Below, piece after piece: positions 1-10,671 of a stretch of DNA of 64,000 bases. Location of the stretch: the NCBI GenBank assembly GCA_963822215.1, contig CAWGGX010000007.1, forward strand, positions 682,001 to 746,000, read 5' to 3'. Numbering within the stretch: position 1 is the stretch's first letter; every line of letters begins with the position of its first letter. Below the pieces are notes generated by a model. The model searched no databases, was not told where the DNA came from, and saw nothing but the letters and a program-made list of their open reading frames with translations. The DNA comes from Roseiarcus sp963822215. GTDB taxonomy: Bacteria > Pseudomonadota > Alphaproteobacteria > Rhizobiales > Beijerinckiaceae. Position numbers and translations under genes: made by a program.

Positions 1-14
1 TGATTGCGGAACCT

Positions 15-3000
15 TTGCTAGAGAGACAAGGTCACAACCGCGCTCGTTGCTTGACCGCGCAGAACGAGGCGCAGCTGGGTCATTTCATAATGCAGGCGCC
101 TGGCGCCGTGGCCATGTTCGATCGGAATATGCGCTATCTCGCGGCGAGCCGCCGTTGGCGAAGTGTTTTCCGCGTCGAGGGAAGTCGTATCGGAAGATCG
201 TTTTACGGTGTTTTTCCTGAGATTGCAGCGAATTGGAAGGATTGCCATCGCCGAGCCCAGGCCGGTGAGACTATCACCGAAGATTGCGCGCCTTTCGTAC
301 GCGCGGATGGCTCGCCGCAATGGCTGCGGTGCGAGTTCCAGCCGTGGCGGCGCCCGGGAGGCGGAATCGGCGGCATTGTCATTTACGCCGAAGACATCAC
401 GGAAAGGGTCATCGACCGGGAGAGGCTGCGCCAGAGCGAGGCGACCCTGCGTGCGATCGGCGACAACCTGCCCGACAGCGTCGTCTATCAGTACACGCGC
501 GATCGGGAGGGAAACGCGCGATTTCTTTATATCAGCGCCGGCGTTGAAAAGCTCACGGGCGTTACGGTTGAGGAGGCCCTGGCCGACGCCAACGCGTTGT
601 ACGCGCAGGTCCTGCCCGAATATTTTCCAAAGCTAATTGCGGCTGAGCAAGCCGCCAAGCGTGACCTGACCGATTTCAACGTCGAGGCCCCGATTCGCCG
701 CAAGGATGGCGAAGTACGTTGGATGCGGCTGCGGTCTCGCCCGGAGCGACGGTCAAACGGAGAAACCGTCTGGAATGGCGTCTGGACGGACATTACGGAA
801 AGCGTCATCGCCCAGGAAAGGCTGCGCCAGAGCGAGGCGAGGTCGCGCGCCGTGAGCGATAATCTCCCCGACAGCGCGATCTTCCAATGGACGCGCGATC
901 AGGACGGAACGCCGCGATTTCTCTACCTTAGCGCCGGTATCGAAAGGATCGCCGGCATCGCTGTCGATGAGGCTATGGCCGACTCCGGAACGTTGCTCTC
1001 GCAGATCCTCCCCAAGTATGACCCGATGGTGGCTGCGGCTGAACAAGCCGCTGCGCGCGACCTGACCGATTTTGCCGTGAAGGCCCCAATTCGGCGCAAG
1101 GATGGCGAAGTGCGCTGGATCCGGCTACGTTCACGCCCAGAAACACAGCCAGACGGACGGATCGTCTGGAATGGCGTTGCGACCGACATTACAGAAGGCG
1201 TCGCCCACCGGGAAAGGCTGCGCCAAAGCGAAGCAATGCTGCGCGCGATGGGCGATAACCTGCCCGACAGCTTCGTCTACCGCTATAGACGCGACCCGGC
1301 TGGCAACCCACAATATCTGTATATCAGCGCCGGTGTTCAGAGACTTACTGGCGTTAGGGCCGAGGAGATTCTGGCCGACGCCGGCGCGCTGTACGCACAA
1401 GTCCTGCCGGAATATTTGCCAAAGCTGTTGGCGGCCGAACAAGCCGCCAGGCGCGGCCTAGCCGATTTCGCTGCGGACGCCCCGATTCGCCGAAAGGATG
1501 GCGAAGTGCGCTGGATGCGACTGCGGTCTCGCCCGGAGCGACAATCGAATGGAGACATTGTCTGGAATGGGGTTCAGACGGACATCACGGAAAGCGTCGC
1601 TGATCGGGAAAAGCTGCGCCAAAGCGAGGCCATGCTCCGAGCAATTGGCGATAGCCTGCCTGAGAGCGCCCTCTATCGATGGACGCGCGACCGGAATGGC
1701 GTCGCAAGATATCTTTACGTCAGCGCCGGCATCGAAAAGCTGACCGGCCTTTCGGTCGAGCAGTTTCTCGCCGGCAACGGCGTCGTACTCTCGCTGGTCC
1801 TGCCGGAATATCGTCAGGCGCTCGTAGCGGCTGACCAAAAGTCCAAGCGCGAGGTGTCTGATTTCGATGTGAAGATGCCAATTCGCCACACGGACGGCGA
1901 CGTGCGCTGGGTGCGGATGCATTCGCGGCCCGAACCACAGCCGGACGGACTCATCATTTGGAATGGCGTTTGGACCGATATTACCCAGGCCGTCGCCCAC
2001 CAGGAAAAGTTGCGCCAGAGCGAGGCGATGCTGCGCGCGATCAGCGATAACCTGCCCGACAGCGCCGTCTTTCGTTGGACGCGCGACCAGAAGGGCGTCG
2101 CGAGATATCTCTACATCAGCGCAGGCATCGAAAAGCTGACCGGCCTCACCGTCGAGCAGGTTCTCGCCGACGATGGCGCCGTGCGGTCGCAGGTCTTGCC
2201 CGAATATCTTCCGACGCTTGCGGAGGCTGAACATATTGCCCAGCGCAGCGTGTCTGATGTCGCCGTGGAAGTCCCGATTCGACGCGTGGACGGCGAGGTG
2301 CGTTGGATGCGTCTGCGTTCGCGCCCCGAAACGCAGCCGGACGGACAGATCACTAGGAATGGCGTTTGGACGGACATCACGGAAAGCGTCGCCCACCAGG
2401 AAAAGCTGCGCCAGAGCGAAGCGAAGTTGCGCGCGATGGGCGACAACCTGCCCGACAGCGTCGTGTATCAGTGTGCGCGCGATCCGGAAGGTAAGTTTAG
2501 ATTTCTGTACATCAGCGCCGGCGTTGAAAAGCTCACTGGCGTTACGGTCCAGGAGGCTCTGGCCGACGTCAAGGTGTTGTACGCGCTAGTCCTGCCCGAA
2601 TATTTGCCAAAGCTGTTTGAGGCTGAACAAGCCACCAGGCGCGACCTGACCGACTTCGCGGTGGAACTCCCGATTCGTCGCAAGGACGGCGAAGTGCGTT
2701 GGACGCGGCTGCGTTCGCGCCCGGAGAGACGGTCGGACGGCGTGATCATCGGGAATGGCGTTTGCACGGATATTACCGAAAGCGTCGCCGACCACGAAAG
2801 GCTGCGCCAGAGCGAAGCGATGGTGCGCGCGATCGGCGACAACCTGCCCGACAGCGTCGTCTACCGCTTTACGCGCGACACCGCCGGAAACCCGAAATTT
2901 CTCTATGTCAGCGCCGGCGTCGAAAGGCTCGCTGGCGTCACCGTCGAGGAGGTGATGGCCGACGCCCAGGCCTTGTACGCGCGGGCCCTGCCGGAATATT

Positions 3001-5413
3001 TACCGATGCTGTTGGCTGCTGAAGAGGCCGCCACTCGCGACCTGACCGATTTGACGGTGGAAGTCCCCATACGCCGCAAGGACGGCGAACTGCGTTGGAT
3101 GCGCCTGCGGTCCAGCTCGGAGAGACAAGCGGACGGGGCGGTCGTTCGCAACGGCGTTGGGACGGACATCACGGCCGAGAGGCAGCTGGAGGCCAAGCTA
3201 CTCGAGGCGGGGCAACGCAATTCCTTCCGGCTCGAACTGTCCGATGCGATCAAACCGCTGTGCGACCCCTTCGACATCATCGCGATCGTCAGCGAACGCC
3301 TCGGCAAGCAGTTGGGTTGCCATCAGGTCCTTTTCGCCGAAATCGACGTCAAGGAGGAGCATGCGGTCATACGGCGCGAATGGACCGACGGATCGATGCC
3401 GACGAGCGTCGGTGTGCACAAGATCGCCGAATACGGCCTCCCGCTGCTTGACGAACTGCGCGCCGGTAAGGTCAGCGCTGTCGACGACGTCACCTCGGAC
3501 CCGCGCGTCGGATCCGACGTCGCGATCGCGCGCCACCTCGCTCGCGGGATCGGCGCGTTTCTGCGCGCGCCCATTGTCAAGAACGGGAAGCTCGTCACCG
3601 TGCTGTCGATTTTTCACCAGCAACCACGTCACTGGTCCGCCATGGATATGTCGTTGGCGGAGGACGTCGCTGAGCGGACATGGGAGGCCATCGAGCGCGT
3701 GCGCGCCATGGAGGCGCTGCGCGGCAGCGAAGAGCGTCTTCGCTACGCCCTGAGGGCGGCCAACGCCGGCGCATGGGAATGGGACCAGGCGACCAATTCA
3801 AATGTCTGGTCTGAAGAAGCCTGGAGGCTTTACGGACTTGAGCCGCATTGCTGCGAGCCGACCTTGGCCTCGTTGCTGGACACGATCCATCCAGACGACC
3901 GCGCTGCGGTCCTGAGCTCGGCCCGTGAAGCCGTCGCGGCAGGCCGGGAAATCGAGGTCGAATGGCGGACCAACGAATCCGGAGATGCGCAGCGCTGGCT
4001 GATGTCCCGCGGCGGTCCGATGCATTATGGCGATCGCCTAACGGCGCGCTATACGGGCGTCGTGATCGACATTACCGACCGCAAGAAGTCCGAGGAGAAG
4101 ATCGGTTATCTGGCGCTGCACGATACCTTGACCGGCCTTCCCAACCGGGCGGCGTTCAACGAGCGCCTGGCGGCCGCGATTGCGAAGGCCGACAATTCCG
4201 GGACGTCAGTCGCCGTTTTGTGCCTGGACCTTGATCGCTTCAAGGAGGTGAATGACGTTTTTGGACATGCGGTCGGCGACGAACTCTTGCGCCGGGTGTC
4301 GCAACGGTTCCGGGCGGTTGCAGAGGGCGCGCAAATCGCCCGTGTCGGCGGCGATGAGTTCACTTGCATGGTCTGTGGAACGTCATTGCCCGCTCGCGCG
4401 TCGGATCTCGCCGGGCGGCTGCACGACGCGGGCGCAACAATTTTCGACATCGACGGCAGGGACATTCGCATCAGCATCAGCATCGGGGTCGCCATTTATC
4501 CGGACCATGGCGACGTCGAGGCGGTGCTCGCCAATGCCGATGCGGCGCTCTACCGCGCAAAAGCGGAGGGCGGCGGCATCTGCTTTTTCGATTCCAGTCT
4601 GGATACTCGGCTGCGCGACCGCCGCGCGCTTGTTAAAGACCTTGAAAACGCTGTCGATCGGAACGAACTCCTGCTCCATTACCAGCCGCAGGCGGGCGCA
4701 GATGACGACATTTTCGGTTTCGAGGCGCTATTGCGCTGGCGCCATCCTCGTCGCGGACTCGTCGCGCCGATGGAATTCGTGCCCGTCGCGGAGGAAAGCG
4801 GGCTGATCGCACCGATCGGCGAATGGGGCTGCGCGAAGCCTGCCGGGAAGCGGCGTCATGGCCGCTGCCCAAGACCGTGGCGGTCAATCTCTCGCCCAAG
4901 CAATTCCTCAAGGAAGGGCTACCTAAATTCGTTCACACGGTTCTCCTGGAAACGGGCTTGGCGCCGCGTCGGCTCGAACTTGAAATCACCGAGAGCGTTC
5001 TGATTGACGATTTCTCGAGGGTATCTACAATTCTGCGGCAGTTGAAAGCCTTGGGCGTGAGAGTGGCCATGGATGACTTCGGCACAGGCTATTCGTCCCT
5101 GTCCTATCTGCATTCATTCCCATTCGACAAAATCAAGATCGACGCCTCGTTCGTTTCAAGCCTGAACGCCAATAAAAGCTCTGAACCCGTCATCCGGGCG
5201 ATTATCGGTCTCGGACACGGCCTGGGCGTGCCGGTGATCGCTGAGGGGGTGGAAACCGAAGAGCAGTTGGGGTTCCTGAGGTCGGCCGGCTGCGTCGAAG
5301 CCCAGGGCTATCTGATTGGCAGGCCGAACCCGATCGACGTTTATGCAGCGGTCGTGGGACGATCGACTGCCGGCGGCCGCGTCGTGCCGTCAGTGGACGC
5401 GATCTGCGCCTGA
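15..5413 (+). pseudogene. Multi-PAS / GAF / GGDEF / EAL cyclic-di-GMP signalling protein, frameshifted in EAL
   Basis: Predicted c-di-GMP synthesis/turnover protein. The first frame (TTG at 15, open to the window edge, so the true start may lie upstream) encodes an N-terminal PAS (about residues 25-135), seven near-identical PAS/PAC repeats (about 137-1060), a GAF domain (about 1075-1230), another PAS, a GGDEF domain with intact RVGGDEF, and the beginning of an EAL domain (FEALLRWRHP). The frame is lost at about 4827 in GAATGGGGCTG. The remaining EAL sequence (LREACREAASWP, LELEITES, MDDFGTGYSSLSYL, IAEGVET) continues one frame earlier to 5413, as if one base were missing. Without the shift the protein would be about 1,800 residues. 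No transmembrane segment is visible. The break may be a real mutation or a sequencing error in the G4 run; if real, the diguanylate cyclase half could still be made without phosphodiesterase activity. Confidence 0.85.
425..3196 (+). repeat. Seven tandem 396-bp PAS-encoding repeats
   Basis: The codons for the linker LRQSEA begin at about 425, 821, 1217, 1613, 2009, 2405 and 2801, an exact 396-bp (132-codon) period with no length variation. Each unit encodes a PAS core (DNLPDS, LYISAGVEKLTG) and a PAC tail (PIRRKDGEVRWMRLRSRPE, NGVWTDITES). Similarity is visible at the DNA level, indicating recent unequal duplication or ongoing gene conversion. Confidence 0.95.
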
Positions 5414-5679
5414 GGCCGGAATAGGATCGTCCGGCGAGGCGCAGCCGGCGGTCAAATCGCAAACGCTCGCCGCGGGTAGACGGCGCCGTTCTGGCAGCGC
5501 AAACAGAAGCTGCCAACGCCCAGGAATATTCGATTGCTCCGGCCCTCGCCAACGGCGTCATTGTCCGTCATTTGAATAGGGCGTAAAACGACGCCCGCAA
5601 ACGCCAGGGCCCTTTGAATGACCGTCCCGGGACGGCTCGCGCTCCGGGCAAACAACCGGCCCGACGGGAGGAGTGCACA

Positions 5680-6663
5680 ATGACAATTACGTCTGGTAAT
5701 TTAGCTCTGCGCTTGAGCCTGACCCGCCGCAGATTCGCCGTCGCTGGCGTGCTTGGCTCGGCGGCGGTTCTGGCTGGAGGCCTGAGGGCTGCGCGAGCAG
5801 CCGACAAGCCGAAAATCGGCCTGGTGCAGAAGTCGCTCGCCAACGAGTTCTTCAAGCAGATGCAGGCCGGCGCGGAAAAATATGCGGCTGCGAATACCGA
5901 CAAGTTCGAGTTCAAGGCGGTCGGCATGAAGGACGAGCGCGACTTCGCCGCGCAGGTCGATGCCATCGAGAACTTCGTCACCCAGAAATACGACATCATC
6001 GTCGTCGCGCCGGCCGACTCCAAAGCGATGGTCACCCCGATCTCCAAGGCGTTGAAGGCTGGCGTCAAGGTCATCAACATCGACGTCGAGCTCGACAAGG
6101 ACGCCAAGAAAGCCGCCGGCGTCGACCTCGCCTTCTTCGGGCCCGACAACCGCACCGGGGCGAAGATGGCGGGCGACGCGCTCGCCAAGGCTTTGGGCCC
6201 CGGCGGCAAGGTGGTGATCCTGGAAGGCAATCCCGAGGCGGACAACGCCGTCCGGCGCAAGCTCGGCTTCATGGACTCGGTCAATGAGGGCAAGCTCACG
6301 CTGCTCGACAGCAAGACCGCGCATTGGGAGACGGAAGAGGCCAACACCCTGATGACCAACTTCCTGACCCAGTATCACGACATCCAGGGGGTGATGGCGG
6401 CCAACGATTCCATGGCGCTCGGCGTCGTCAAGGCGCTCGACGCGGCGGGCCTGAGCGGCAAGATCCAGGTGGTCGGCTTCGACAACATCCCCGCGGTGCA
6501 GCCCCTGATCAAGAACGGCAAGATGCTCGCCACCATCGAGCAGTACGGCGCCGACATGGCGGTGCTCGGCATCAACTACGGCCTCAAGGAGCTTGGCGGC
6601 GAGACATTCAGCGGCTGGGTCAAGACGCCGATCAAGCTGGTCGAGGCCAAGGACCTCACATAG
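5680..6663 (+). CDS. Sugar ABC transporter substrate-binding protein (ribose/xylose type, Peripla_BP_4)
   Basis: Periplasmic binding protein of about 327 residues for a monosaccharide ABC importer. The chosen ATG follows a GGGAGGAG ribosome-binding site 6-8 bases upstream; an in-frame start at 5614 would only add a low-complexity leader. The N-terminus carries a twin-arginine signal (TRRRFAVAG, hydrophobic stretch, AARA-AD cleavage near residue 40), suggesting Tat export. The mature part opens KIGLVQKSLANEFF and contains IIVVAPADSKAM, PDNRTGAKMAGDAL, GVMAANDSMALG and VVGFDNIP, typical of RbsB-like proteins. It is followed by an ATPase and a permease gene, but a strong RNA hairpin lies in between. 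The sugar cannot be named from sequence. Confidence 0.93.
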   Translation: MTITSGNLALRLSLTRRRFAVAGVLGSAAVLAGGLRAARAADKPKIGLVQKSLANEFFKQMQAGAEKYAAANTDKFEFKAVGMKDERDFAAQVDAIENFVTQKYDIIVVAPADSKAMVTPISKALKAGVKVINIDVELDKDAKKAAGVDLAFFGPDNRTGAKMAGDALAKALGPGGKVVILEGNPEADNAVRRKLGFMDSVNEGKLTLLDSKTAHWETEEANTLMTNFLTQYHDIQGVMAANDSMALGVVKALDAAGLSGKIQVVGFDNIPAVQPLIKNGKMLATIEQYGADMAVLGINYGLKELGGETFSGWVKTPIKLVEAKDLT

Positions 6664-7084
6664 CGCGTTAGAGCCAGTTGCGACCCCTTCCCCAGCTTGC
6701 TGGGGAAGGGGTCGCTATAGGGCGGTGTAAGACGCCCGTCTTTCGACGGGCTATGGTGCCGGATGGGGTGTGGTCCGCCGCCGCAACTCTGATCGGATTG
6801 CGCGACCGGCAGCGCGAACCTTCGCCGGACCATACCTGCTTTCCGCACCCCATCCGGCCTTCGGCCACCTTCCCCGCTTCGCGGAGAAGGGGGAACCGTC
6901 ATCGCCATGGGGCCTACGAAAACCGTCGGGAATTCATCTTGTGTGAATCTCATAGCCCGCGGGGAGAGGGCAGGGGTGAGGGGCCTGGGCAATTAGCCGC
7001 GGGCGCTCGCCCCGCCCCTCCCCCCGGACTTGATCCTGGACTTGATCCGGGGGCTAGCCTTCTCCCTGCAAGCGGGGAGAAGGG
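6664..7084. repeat. Intercistronic REP/BIME-type repeat (copy A)
   Basis: This 421-bp gap between the binding protein and ATPase genes has no convincing ORF. It begins with a near-perfect hairpin (6680-6715, 17-bp stem CCTTCCCCAGC/GCTGGGGAAGG plus flanks, 2-base loop). Then come an ACGCCCGTCTTTCGACGGGC sub-repeat near 6731, a CCGGATGGGGTGTGG block, and the inverted half (CACCCCATCCGGCC ... CCACCTTCCCCGCTTCGCGG) ending near 6893. Related copies lie at about 12936-13110 and 37023-37192. The remainder to 7084 is GC-rich with a direct repeat of CTTGATCC. Confidence 0.75.
6680..6715 (+). terminator. Strong intercistronic hairpin after the binding-protein gene
   Basis: Perfect 17-bp inverted repeat starting GCGACCCCTTCCCCAGC with a two-base loop, 17 bases after the binding-protein stop codon. 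There is no U-tract, so it is more likely a partial terminator or mRNA-stabilising REP hairpin, which would give binding protein in excess over ATPase and permease. Confidence 0.55.
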
Positions 7085-8593
7085 ATGACTCCTCCGATCC
7101 TGACCCTGACCGGCGTGGGCAAGCGCTTCCCCGGCGTGGTCGCGCTGCGCGGCGTGTCGCTCGAGGTGGCGCGCGGCGAGGGTCATGTGCTCCTCGGCGA
7201 GAACGGCGCGGGCAAGTCGACGCTGATCAATCTGCTCGGCGGCGTCTATCGCGCCGACGAGGGTGAGATCGTCTTCGACGGCAGGCCCTATCGCCCGGCC
7301 GCCCCGACCGACGCCTTTCGCGCCGGCATCCGCGTCGTCCATCAGGAACTGTCGATGCTCACCGAGATGACGGTGGCGGAGAACCTGATGTTCGAGCGTC
7401 TCCCGCAGCGGCGCGGCATCGTCGACTATCGCGAGATGAACCGCCGCGCCGCCGAGCTCCTCGAGGAGGTCGGGCTCGACGTTCGCCCGGCGACGCCGGT
7501 CGCGCGGCTCGGCGTCGCGCAGATGCAGCTCATCGAGATCGCCAAGACGCTGGTCTTCGAGAGCAAGCTGCTCATTCTTGACGAACCGACGGCGACATTG
7601 ACCTCCAAGGAGGTCGACCGGCTGTTCGAGATTTTGAGGCGCCTCAAGGCGCGCGGGGTGACGATCCTCTACATTTCCCATCGTCTGCAGGAGATCGGCG
7701 AAGTCGGCGACCGCGTGACCGTGCTGCGCGACGGCCAACTCGTCGCCACGCGTCCGCTCGCCGGGCTGACCATCCCGGACATCGTGCGGATGATGGTGGG
7801 AAGGAGCGTCACGGACGAGCGCGCCTTTCGCGCCGACGTCGTCGTCGCCGGCGAGGCGCTGCGGGTCGTGGGCTTGAGGCGCGGCGTGCAGAGCCCCGAA
7901 GTGTCCTTCAGCGTGGGAAAGGGCGAGATCGTCGGAGTCGCGGGGCTGGTGGGCAGCGGACGGACCGAGACGGCGCGGGCGATCTTCGGCGCGGACCGCA
8001 AGATCGCCGGGGAGATTTACGTCGAAGGGGAGCGCGTGGCGATCGGATCGCCGCGCGACGCGGTGCAGAGCGGCCTCTGCCTGATGACCGAGGACCGCAA
8101 GGGGCAGGGCTTGCTGCTCGGCATGAGCTGCGCTCAGAACATCACGATCACCGATCTTGCGAAAATATCGCACCTCGGCCTGATCGAGCGCGACGCGGAG
8201 CGCGACGCGGCGACCCGTCTCGTTGCCGACCTGCGCATCAAGACGCCCTCGATCGATCAGGTCGTGCGCAACTTCTCGGGCGGCAATCAGCAGAAGGTGG
8301 TGATTGCCAAATGGCTCTTCCGCGGCTCGAAGGTGCTCCTTTGCGACGAGCCGACCCGCGGCATCGACGTCGGCGCGCGAGCGGAAATCTACGACCTCCT
8401 GTGGACGCTCGCCGCCGAGGGAAAGGGCGTCCTGTTCATCTCCTCCGACCTGCCGGAATTGATCGCCATCTGCCACCGCATTCTCGTGTTCGCGAAGGGC
8501 AGGGTTGTGGGCGAAGTGGGGAGAGCCGAGTTCGACCAGCATCGCATCCTGTCGATGGCCTATGAGGAATACGGACGTGAGCGAAGCCACTGA
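7085..8593 (+). CDS. Sugar ABC transporter ATP-binding protein (RbsA/XylG type, two ABC domains)
   Basis: 502-residue tandem ABC ATPase that energises monosaccharide import at the inner membrane. Domain 1 (about 1-245) has Walker A GENGAGKST (residues 38-46), a degenerate signature (LGVAQMQ) and Walker B LLILDEPTATLT. Domain 2 (about 255-500) has a degenerate P-loop (GLVGSGRTE), a good signature (NFSGGNQQK) and LLCDEPTRGIDVG, the asymmetry typical of the RbsA/MglA family. Start ATG follows AGAAGG. The 3' end overlaps the permease gene, so these two are translationally coupled, while the binding-protein gene is set apart by a 421-bp repeat-bearing gap. Confidence 0.95.
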   Translation: MTPPILTLTGVGKRFPGVVALRGVSLEVARGEGHVLLGENGAGKSTLINLLGGVYRADEGEIVFDGRPYRPAAPTDAFRAGIRVVHQELSMLTEMTVAENLMFERLPQRRGIVDYREMNRRAAELLEEVGLDVRPATPVARLGVAQMQLIEIAKTLVFESKLLILDEPTATLTSKEVDRLFEILRRLKARGVTILYISHRLQEIGEVGDRVTVLRDGQLVATRPLAGLTIPDIVRMMVGRSVTDERAFRADVVVAGEALRVVGLRRGVQSPEVSFSVGKGEIVGVAGLVGSGRTETARAIFGADRKIAGEIYVEGERVAIGSPRDAVQSGLCLMTEDRKGQGLLLGMSCAQNITITDLAKISHLGLIERDAERDAATRLVADLRIKTPSIDQVVRNFSGGNQQKVVIAKWLFRGSKVLLCDEPTRGIDVGARAEIYDLLWTLAAEGKGVLFISSDLPELIAICHRILVFAKGRVVGEVGRAEFDQHRILSMAYEEYGRERSH

Positions 8594-9599
8594 GGCCGCG
8601 GGCGGCCGCCGCGCCGCCGCCATCTGGAACGACCTCCTGCGCTTCGGCCTGCGCGAGGCGGGAGTGGCGGTCGCGCTCGTCCTGATCGTGATCTTCTTCT
8701 CGCTGACCGCGCCGTATTTCGCGACGCCCGAGAATTTCTTGAAGATCTTCGTCCAGATCGGGATCAACACCGTGCTCGCGTCGGGTATGACCTTCGTCAT
8801 CCTGACCGGCGGCATCGACCTCTCGGTCGGCTCGGTGCTCGCCCTGTGCACGGTCGTCGGCGCGCTCATTATGACGAACGCGGCCCTTCCGTTCGCCGTC
8901 TCGATTCCGCTCGCGCTCTTCGGCTGCATGGGCGTCGGCGCGCTCTGCGGCTTCGTCAACGGCTTCGTCGTCGAGCAGTGGAAGGTTCCCTCCTTCATCG
9001 TCACGCTTGGCATGCTCAATGTCGCAAGCGGCGCGGCCCGCGTCGTCAGCGACAACGCCACCATCACCGGCCTGCCGCAGCCGTTCATCGATTTCGGCAA
9101 TCTCATCGTGTTCGGCGTCTTTCCCTCGATCTTTCTTGTCGCCATCGGCGTCATTCTGATCGGCTGGTTCGTCCTTCGATACACAGTGTTCGGCCGGTTC
9201 ATCTACGCGATCGGCACCAACGAGGAGGCGGTGCGGCTCTCGGGCCACAATCCGCGCACCTTCAAGGTGGCGGCTTTCGTCATCAGCGGCCTGACCGCCG
9301 GCGTCGCGGCGATGGTCTATCTGTTGCGGCTCAACGTCGGCAGCCCGATCGCCGGGGTCGGCTACGAACTGAACGCCATCGCGGCAGTGATCATCGGTGG
9401 GACGAGTTTTTCGGGCGGCAAGGGGTCGATCATCGGGACACTGGTCGGCGCCTGCATCATCCAGGTGCTCTCGACCGGGCTGCAGCTGTTCGGGGTCGGC
9501 GACAACGTCAAGCCGATCGTCATCGGCACGGTGATCGTGCTGGCGGTCGTGCTCGACGCCTACCGCGACCGCTATCTGAGGGTGATCGAGTCGCGCTAA
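8577..9599 (+). CDS. Sugar ABC transporter permease (RbsC type)
   Basis: About 340-residue integral membrane permease of the BPD_transp_2 family. Eight to ten hydrophobic helices are visible, and the family motif TGGIDLSVGSV lies near residue 85. The C-terminal half contains GTNEEAVRLSGHNPRTFKV (the ATPase-coupling loop) and GGTSFSGGKGSIIGTLVGA. Start: GTG 8577 is preferred because GAGGA lies 8 bases upstream; ATG 8562 is an alternative without a ribosome-binding site. It overlaps the ATPase gene by 17 bases. It forms the channel for the importer encoded just upstream. Confidence 0.93.
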   Translation: MSEATEAAGGRRAAAIWNDLLRFGLREAGVAVALVLIVIFFSLTAPYFATPENFLKIFVQIGINTVLASGMTFVILTGGIDLSVGSVLALCTVVGALIMTNAALPFAVSIPLALFGCMGVGALCGFVNGFVVEQWKVPSFIVTLGMLNVASGAARVVSDNATITGLPQPFIDFGNLIVFGVFPSIFLVAIGVILIGWFVLRYTVFGRFIYAIGTNEEAVRLSGHNPRTFKVAAFVISGLTAGVAAMVYLLRLNVGSPIAGVGYELNAIAAVIIGGTSFSGGKGSIIGTLVGACIIQVLSTGLQLFGVGDNVKPIVIGTVIVLAVVLDAYRDRYLRVIESR

Positions 9600-9789
9600 G
9601 CGGCCCGCCTCGGACAGCCAACTTGGGCGTAACCCATTGAAAAGATTGCGTCTCTGGACGCAGAACTGCGGATTGGCCCATTAAGCCTCTGAAATCATTG
9701 AGTTGTCGTCCGAAAATCGCGGTCGAGGCGGGCGCCGCTGGGAGGATGCGAGGCTGGCGTCGACCCGCGAAACCGGCCATATCGGGCCA
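9600..9789. other. Intergenic gap; no gene seen
   Basis: 190 bp between the permease and hydrolase genes. It contains GTAACCCATTGA, a short motif that recurs at about 24475 at the head of an A-rich repeat. No ORF with coding character. Confidence 0.5.
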
Positions 9790-10560
9790 ATGCTGAAGTC
9801 TTTCGCCTCCGACGGCGTTCATATCGCCTATATCGACGTTCCTCCGGAGGGGACGGATCGCGGCGAGCCGATCCTGCTGATCCACGGCTTCGCCTCCAAC
9901 CATCGCATCAACTGGGTCAATCCGCGCTGGGTCCAGACGCTGACCAGGGCCGGGCGGCGGGTCGTGGCGCTCGACAATCGCGGTCACGGCGCGAGCGAAA
10001 AGCTCTATGCGCCGTCCGACTACCGCTCGGACTTGATGGCCCGCGACGCCGCCAATCTGCTTGCCCATCTCGCCATCGAAAGGGCCGACGTCATGGGCTA
10101 TTCGTTGGGCGCGCGGATTTCGGCCTTCCTGGCGCTCGCGAGGCCGCGGCTCGTCCGCTCGCTCATCGTTGGGGGGCTCGGCGACCGGCTGGTGAACGGC
10201 GTCAGCCTGCCGGTCGGGATCGCCGACGCGATGGAGGCGCCGTCGATCGACGACCTCTCCGACCCGATGCAGCGCATGTTCCGCGCCTTCGCCGACCAGA
10301 CGAAGAGCGACTTGAAGGCGCTCGCCGCCTGCATCCGCGGCTCCCGCCAGACCGTCAGCGAGAAGGGCATGGCGACGATCGCCGTCCCCACGCTGGTCGC
10401 GGTCGGCACGCGCGACGATGTCGCGGGCGATCCGCACAAACTCGCGGCCATGATGCCGAACGCCGAGGCGCTCGACATTCCGGGCCGCGACCACAACCTG
10501 GCGGTCGGAGACAAGGTGTTCAAGCAAGGCGTGCTCGCCTTCCTCGAGCGCCGTTCCTGA
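9790..10560 (+). CDS. Alpha/beta hydrolase
   Basis: 256-residue cytoplasmic alpha/beta-fold hydrolase. Visible features are the oxyanion region LLIHGFASNHRINW (about residue 37), the DNRGHGASEKLY motif, the nucleophile elbow GYSLGAR (Ser about 106), and C-terminal GTRDDVAG and GRDHNLAVGD supplying the catalytic Asp and His. The ATG at 9790 is chosen over an in-frame start at 9703, whose extra 29 residues are Arg/Gly-rich and unlike the family. The substrate is unknown. It stands alone between two transporter operons. Confidence 0.88.
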   Translation: MLKSFASDGVHIAYIDVPPEGTDRGEPILLIHGFASNHRINWVNPRWVQTLTRAGRRVVALDNRGHGASEKLYAPSDYRSDLMARDAANLLAHLAIERADVMGYSLGARISAFLALARPRLVRSLIVGGLGDRLVNGVSLPVGIADAMEAPSIDDLSDPMQRMFRAFADQTKSDLKALAACIRGSRQTVSEKGMATIAVPTLVAVGTRDDVAGDPHKLAAMMPNAEALDIPGRDHNLAVGDKVFKQGVLAFLERRS

Positions 10561-10671
10561 GCGGCGCGACGCCTCAACAAAGCGCGCGACAAGCCCGTCG
10601 AACCGTCGATTACGGGCGTCGGCGGGAATATACGGCGTCGACGGCCCAAGGCGCTTTGCCGGCGGATCGAC

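Noticed and set aside
425..3196. Regular repeats resembling an array
   Set aside because: The 396-bp units are fully protein-coding PAS domains, not CRISPR repeats with spacers.
6950..9202. Long minus-strand open frame (750 codons) opposite the sugar ABC genes
   Set aside because: Antisense shadow of RbsA/RbsC-type genes; low-complexity composition and no domain.
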